Shown: one piece after another, positions 6,499 through 8,249 of the stretch
Position numbering within the stretch: the stretch's first letter is position 1
How the letters are laid out: each line of letters starts with the position of its first letter
Origin: Pseudomonadota bacterium
GTDB lineage: Bacteria > Pseudomonadota > Alphaproteobacteria > Rhizobiales > Rhizobiaceae
Length of the DNA stretch: 8,249 bases
Assembly (NCBI GenBank): GCA_023428515.1
Contig: JAEYXI010000617.1
Coordinates: 1 to 8,249, forward strand
Direction: 5' to 3'
The notes under the pieces: model-generated
Seen by the model: the letters and a program-made list of their open reading frames with translations, nothing else
What the model was told of the DNA's origin: nothing
Database searches by the model: none
Made by a program: the position numbers and the translations under genes

Positions 6499-6809
6499 GC
6501 GAAAAGCCGGTCGTCCGCATCACCTACTGCACCCAGTGCCAGTGGCTGTTGCGCGCCGGCTGGATGGCGCAGGAACTTCTCTCCACCTTTGGCACCGAGC
6601 TCGGCGAGGTCGTGCTCGTGCCCGGCACCGGCGGCATCTTCACCATCGCCTGCAATGGCGAGCTGATCTGGGACCGCAAGCGTGACGGCGGCTTTCCGGA
6701 TGCCGCGAAGCTCAAGCAGCTCGTCCGCGACGTGGTTGATCCCGAGCGCGATCTCGGCCATGCCGACCGCAAGGGACACAAGAAAGCGCAAGCTTCGAGC
6801 GTCGACTGA
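6495..6809 (+). CDS. SelT/SelW/SelH (Rdx) family thioredoxin-like protein
   Basis: This 104-residue protein carries the redox motif C12-T-Q-C15 near the N-terminus ([22 protein letters not shown]), the cysteine version of the CxxU motif of eukaryotic selenoprotein W. The second family hallmark follows: [28 protein letters not shown] (52-79), then a helix [10 protein letters not shown]. It should be a small cytoplasmic thiol protein of thioredoxin-like fold, with a charged tail ([10 protein letters not shown]). The ATG overlaps the TGA of the upstream YebC-family gene (ATGA), so translation is probably coupled. Its partner and exact role are not established for bacteria. There is no in-frame TGA within it and so no sign of selenocysteine. 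It converges on the DUF1772 gene with only 16 bases between them and no terminator that I can see. Confidence 0.92.
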   Translation: MSEKPVVRITYCTQCQWLLRAGWMAQELLSTFGTELGEVVLVPGTGGIFTIACNGELIWDRKRDGGFPDAAKLKQLVRDVVDPERDLGHADRKGHKKAQASSVD

Positions 6810-6825
6810 CCGCCGCGCCAACCCC

Positions 6826-7305
6826 TTACCGCAGCGCCATGATGAAGCAGGCGAGCGCGCCGAGCCCGGTGGCGGTGCGGACGTGGTTCCACTTCACCCA
6901 GACATCGAGATAGCGCTCCCACAGGGCCGCGCCCTCCCCGCTCGCCGGGTCAACGGCGGCCAGCGCGTCATTCAGCGGCACGTTGAACATCATGGTCACC
7001 ACCAGAATGCCGACGAGATAGAGCAGGCTGCCGGCGAGCAGCCAGCCTGAGCCGTCCGCGCTCCAGTTCCAGATGGCGGCGACGGCGGTCACGAGGCTGA
7101 GCACCGCCGTCCCCATGAACACGGTCAGGAATACCGGGTTGAGGATCGCGACATTCACCGACTGCATGGCTGCGATGCCCTGCGGTGCGCCGAGCCTTGC
7201 GAGCGCCGTCATCATGAAGACCGAAAAGACGAAGAACAGGCCAGCCATCAGGCCGCTGCCGAGTGCGGCGACGAAGGTAACGACCGTGATCAGCGGGCCG
7301 ATCAT
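6826..7305 (-). CDS. DUF1772 (anthrone oxygenase-like) membrane protein
   Basis: This 159-residue protein has four hydrophobic segments, starting at about residues 3-30, 53-78, 85-106 and 142-157. It shows the conserved features of DUF1772: GLMAGLFFVFSVFMM in TM1, MMFNVPLNDALAAVD after TM3, and LWERYLDVWVKWNHVRTATG before TM4. The ATG at 7305 follows GAGGAGAAAATCAT, a strong ribosome-binding site. The Pfam family includes fungal anthrone oxygenases, but most bacterial members have no assigned reaction, so only a membrane location and a possible oxidoreductase-like role can be stated. It is transcribed away from the tRNA gene. A TTGACT on the minus strand (7380-7385) could be part of its promoter, but the matching -10 is poor. 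Confidence 0.88.
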   Translation of the reverse strand: MIGPLITVVTFVAALGSGLMAGLFFVFSVFMMTALARLGAPQGIAAMQSVNVAILNPVFLTVFMGTAVLSLVTAVAAIWNWSADGSGWLLAGSLLYLVGILVVTMMFNVPLNDALAAVDPASGEGAALWERYLDVWVKWNHVRTATGLGALACFIMALR

Positions 7306-7354
7306 ATGATTTTCTCCTCGGGCAGTGGGGGCGGAAGCAATGCCGCTTCCCCGA

Positions 7355-7382
7355 TTGCGCTGTAGCCGCGGGCCGTGATAGT
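7355..7382 (+). promoter_or_regulatory. Candidate promoter of tRNA-Gly
   Basis: TTGCGC (7355-7360) is followed after 16 bases by GATAGT (7377-7382). Transcription would begin about 6 bases before the mature tRNA 5' end at 7395. Each box matches the sigma-70 consensus only in part, so the call is tentative. The same bases could carry a divergent promoter for the DUF1772 gene. Confidence 0.35.
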
Positions 7383-7394
7383 CAAACAGCCGTT

Positions 7395-7468
7395 GCGGGT
7401 ATGATGTAATGGTAGCTTGTCAGCTTCCCAAGCTGAACGCGAGGGTTCGATTCCCTCTACCCGCTCCA
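7395..7468 (+). tRNA. tRNA-Gly (anticodon CCC)
   Basis: The cloverleaf folds fully. The acceptor stem GCGGGTA (7395-7401) pairs with TACCCGC (7458-7464), followed by discriminator T and an encoded CCA (7466-7468). The D-loop contains AATGGTAG. The anticodon stem TCAGC/GCTGA encloses the loop TTCCCAA with CCC at 7427-7429, reading GGG glycine codons. The T arm is AGGG-TTCGATT-CCCT. It stands alone rather than in a tRNA cluster. The 3' end of such genes is a common integration site, but no second copy of it and no integrase are present in the window. Confidence 0.97.
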
Positions 7469-7490
7469 GCTTGCACCGCAACCCATGAGT

Positions 7491-7515
7491 GCGTGTAACA
7501 ACTTCTGTTACATGC
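7491..7515 (+). terminator. Hairpin downstream of tRNA-Gly
   Basis: GCGTGTAACA (7491-7500) pairs with TGTTACATGC (7506-7515) over a five-base loop, ten pairs with one G-U. It starts 23 bases after the CCA end, where a terminator or 3' processing signal would be expected, but no T run follows. It probably helps define the tRNA precursor 3' end. Confidence 0.45.
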
Positions 7516-7567
7516 CGCCGTACGTGCAACATGCGGCCGAAATCACCAGGGAACATCATCAAAGGGT

Positions 7568-7643
7568 AAGTCGCTTGCCTCCCATGCGACTTTGGGAGGC
7601 CCGATCGCAAAGGGTGTGGGGCTTGCATGCGATCGGGCCATCC
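7568..7643. repeat. Overlapping inverted repeats in the intergenic region
   Basis: Three dyads are chained. AAGTCGC (7568-7574) pairs with GCGACTT (7586-7592). GCCTCCC (7577-7583) pairs with GGGAGGC (7594-7600). GGCCCGATCGCA (7598-7609) pairs with TGCGATCGGGCC (7628-7639), a perfect 12-bp repeat. The first two interlock and the second and third share bases 7598-7600, so the structures exclude one another. The 12-bp stem lies 45 bases past the stop of the minus-strand solute-binding protein gene and could end that transcript, although there is no T tail. It may instead be a copy of a dispersed palindromic element such as those known in rhizobial genomes. No gene is supported in 7469-7684. Confidence 0.6.
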
Positions 7644-7684
7644 TACCTCCGTAAGAGCCACGCTCCCACGCATCAGCAAACCCG

Positions 7685-8249
7685 TCACCGGCCATAGATT
7701 TCGAAGTCGAAGTAGCGCTTCCGGATCGTATCGTAGGCGCCATCGGCGAGGATCGCATCGAGCGCCGCCTCAAGCCGGTCCCGCAGTTCGACATCATCCA
7801 GCCTGACCGCAATGCCCGCCTCAGCGCCCGTGCCGGCGACGTCGCCGACCATGATGCAGCAATTCGCTTCGTCGGACTTCATCCAGTCGACAAGCTGGAC
7901 CTTGTCGGAGAGAACCGCATCCAGGCGGCCGTTCGACAGGTCCAGCATGGCCTCGATCTGGCTCGGATAGGGCTTCAGTTCAGCGCCTGACGCGCCGAAA
8001 GTATCGGCCGCGTAGTTGGCCTGCCAGGTCTGGCCCTGCACGCCGAGTGTCCTGCCGGCAAATGCCGACGGCTCCGTCGTCGCCAGCCCGGCCTCCTTGC
8101 GGGCGACGATCGCCAGCGGGGTGGCGTAATATTTGTGCGTGAAGAGCACGTGCTTCCTGCGCTCGTCGGTGATGGTAAGCGACGCCATGATGATGTCGAT
8201 CTTGCCCGCCTGGAGCGCCGGGATCAGCCCGTCCCAGTCGACCGCGACG
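7685..8249 (-). CDS. Transporter substrate-binding protein (SBP family 3), C-terminal part
   Basis: Only the last 187 residues are in the window; the frame is open to base 8249, and the Met at 8188 is internal, as the codons before it continue the family sequence (DWDGLIPALQAGKIDII, then MASLTITDERRK). This is the hallmark of family 3 periplasmic binding proteins, which deliver amino acids or related polar solutes to an ABC permease. Later features fit the second lobe and hinge: LGVQGQTWQANYAAD, YPSQIEAMLDLSNGRLDAVLSDK, and a C-terminal YDTIRKRYFDFEIYGR. One Cys-Cys pair (NCCIMVGD) is present in lobe two. The signal peptide, ligand residues of lobe one and the permease genes would lie upstream, beyond the window, so the ligand cannot be named. 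The gene ends facing the tRNA and the inverted-repeat region. Confidence 0.92.
   Translation of the reverse strand, partial: VAVDWDGLIPALQAGKIDIIMASLTITDERRKHVLFTHKYYATPLAIVARKEAGLATTEPSAFAGRTLGVQGQTWQANYAADTFGASGAELKPYPSQIEAMLDLSNGRLDAVLSDKVQLVDWMKSDEANCCIMVGDVAGTGAEAGIAVRLDDVELRDRLEAALDAILADGAYDTIRKRYFDFEIYGR

Noticed and set aside
7441..7468. tRNA-Gly 3' end as an integration (att) site
   Set aside because: No direct repeat of this segment and no integrase or phage gene occurs within the window, so there is no evidence of an inserted element.
7302..7688. Minus-strand open frame of 128 codons containing VEGIEPSRSAWEADKLPLHH
   Set aside because: This is the well-known spurious translation of the antisense strand of a tRNA-Gly gene; the plus strand folds into a complete tRNA.

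Overview
The window looks like core chromosome of an alphaproteobacterium of the order Hyphomicrobiales (rhizobial type, perhaps a Phyllobacteriaceae/Mesorhizobium relative). The reasons are the high GC content with G/C-rich third codon positions, Omp25/Omp31-type outer-membrane barrels, a rhizobial-style 6S RNA directly ahead of the 5-formyltetrahydrofolate cyclo-ligase gene, and TTAA-N7-TTAA(C) motifs of the kind bound by the cell-cycle regulator CtrA. The taxon is inferred from protein and RNA style, not from a database search.

Layout. 147-1949 (minus): two tandem paralogous outer-membrane beta-barrel genes, each followed by a hairpin terminator and each preceded by a cluster of three TTAA boxes spaced 7 and 9 bp. 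1950-2183: divergent intergenic region. 2184-2345 (plus): 6S RNA. 2400-3820 (plus): 5-formyl-THF cyclo-ligase followed closely by a YmdB/TIGR00282-type metallophosphoesterase. 3895-4659 (plus): a TerC-family membrane protein with its own candidate promoter. 4703-5533 (minus, convergent with terC): an exported metallo-beta-lactamase-fold protein with an altered metal-binding motif. 5749-6809 (plus): a YebC/PmpR-family gene overlapping by 4 nt a small SelT/SelW/SelH-family thioredoxin-like gene. 6826-7305 (minus): a DUF1772 membrane protein. 7395-7468 (plus): tRNA-Gly(CCC) with encoded CCA. 7469-7684: an intergenic stretch rich in inverted repeats. 7685-8249 (minus): the C-terminal part of an amino-acid-type periplasmic solute-binding protein that runs off the window.

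How the parts fit. Most genes are housekeeping: one-carbon metabolism, RNA polymerase control by 6S RNA, translation or transcription control by YebC, envelope proteins and metal handling. Plus- and minus-strand units alternate, so most transcription units here hold one or two genes. I see no transposase, integrase, phage gene, CRISPR array, toxin-antitoxin pair or defence system, and no clear undescribed multi-gene system. The signals most worth a second look are non-coding: the repeated TTAA architecture in front of both porin-like genes, and the overlapping, mutually exclusive inverted repeats between the tRNA and the solute-binding protein gene. The degenerate metal motif of the exported MBL-fold protein is also of interest.
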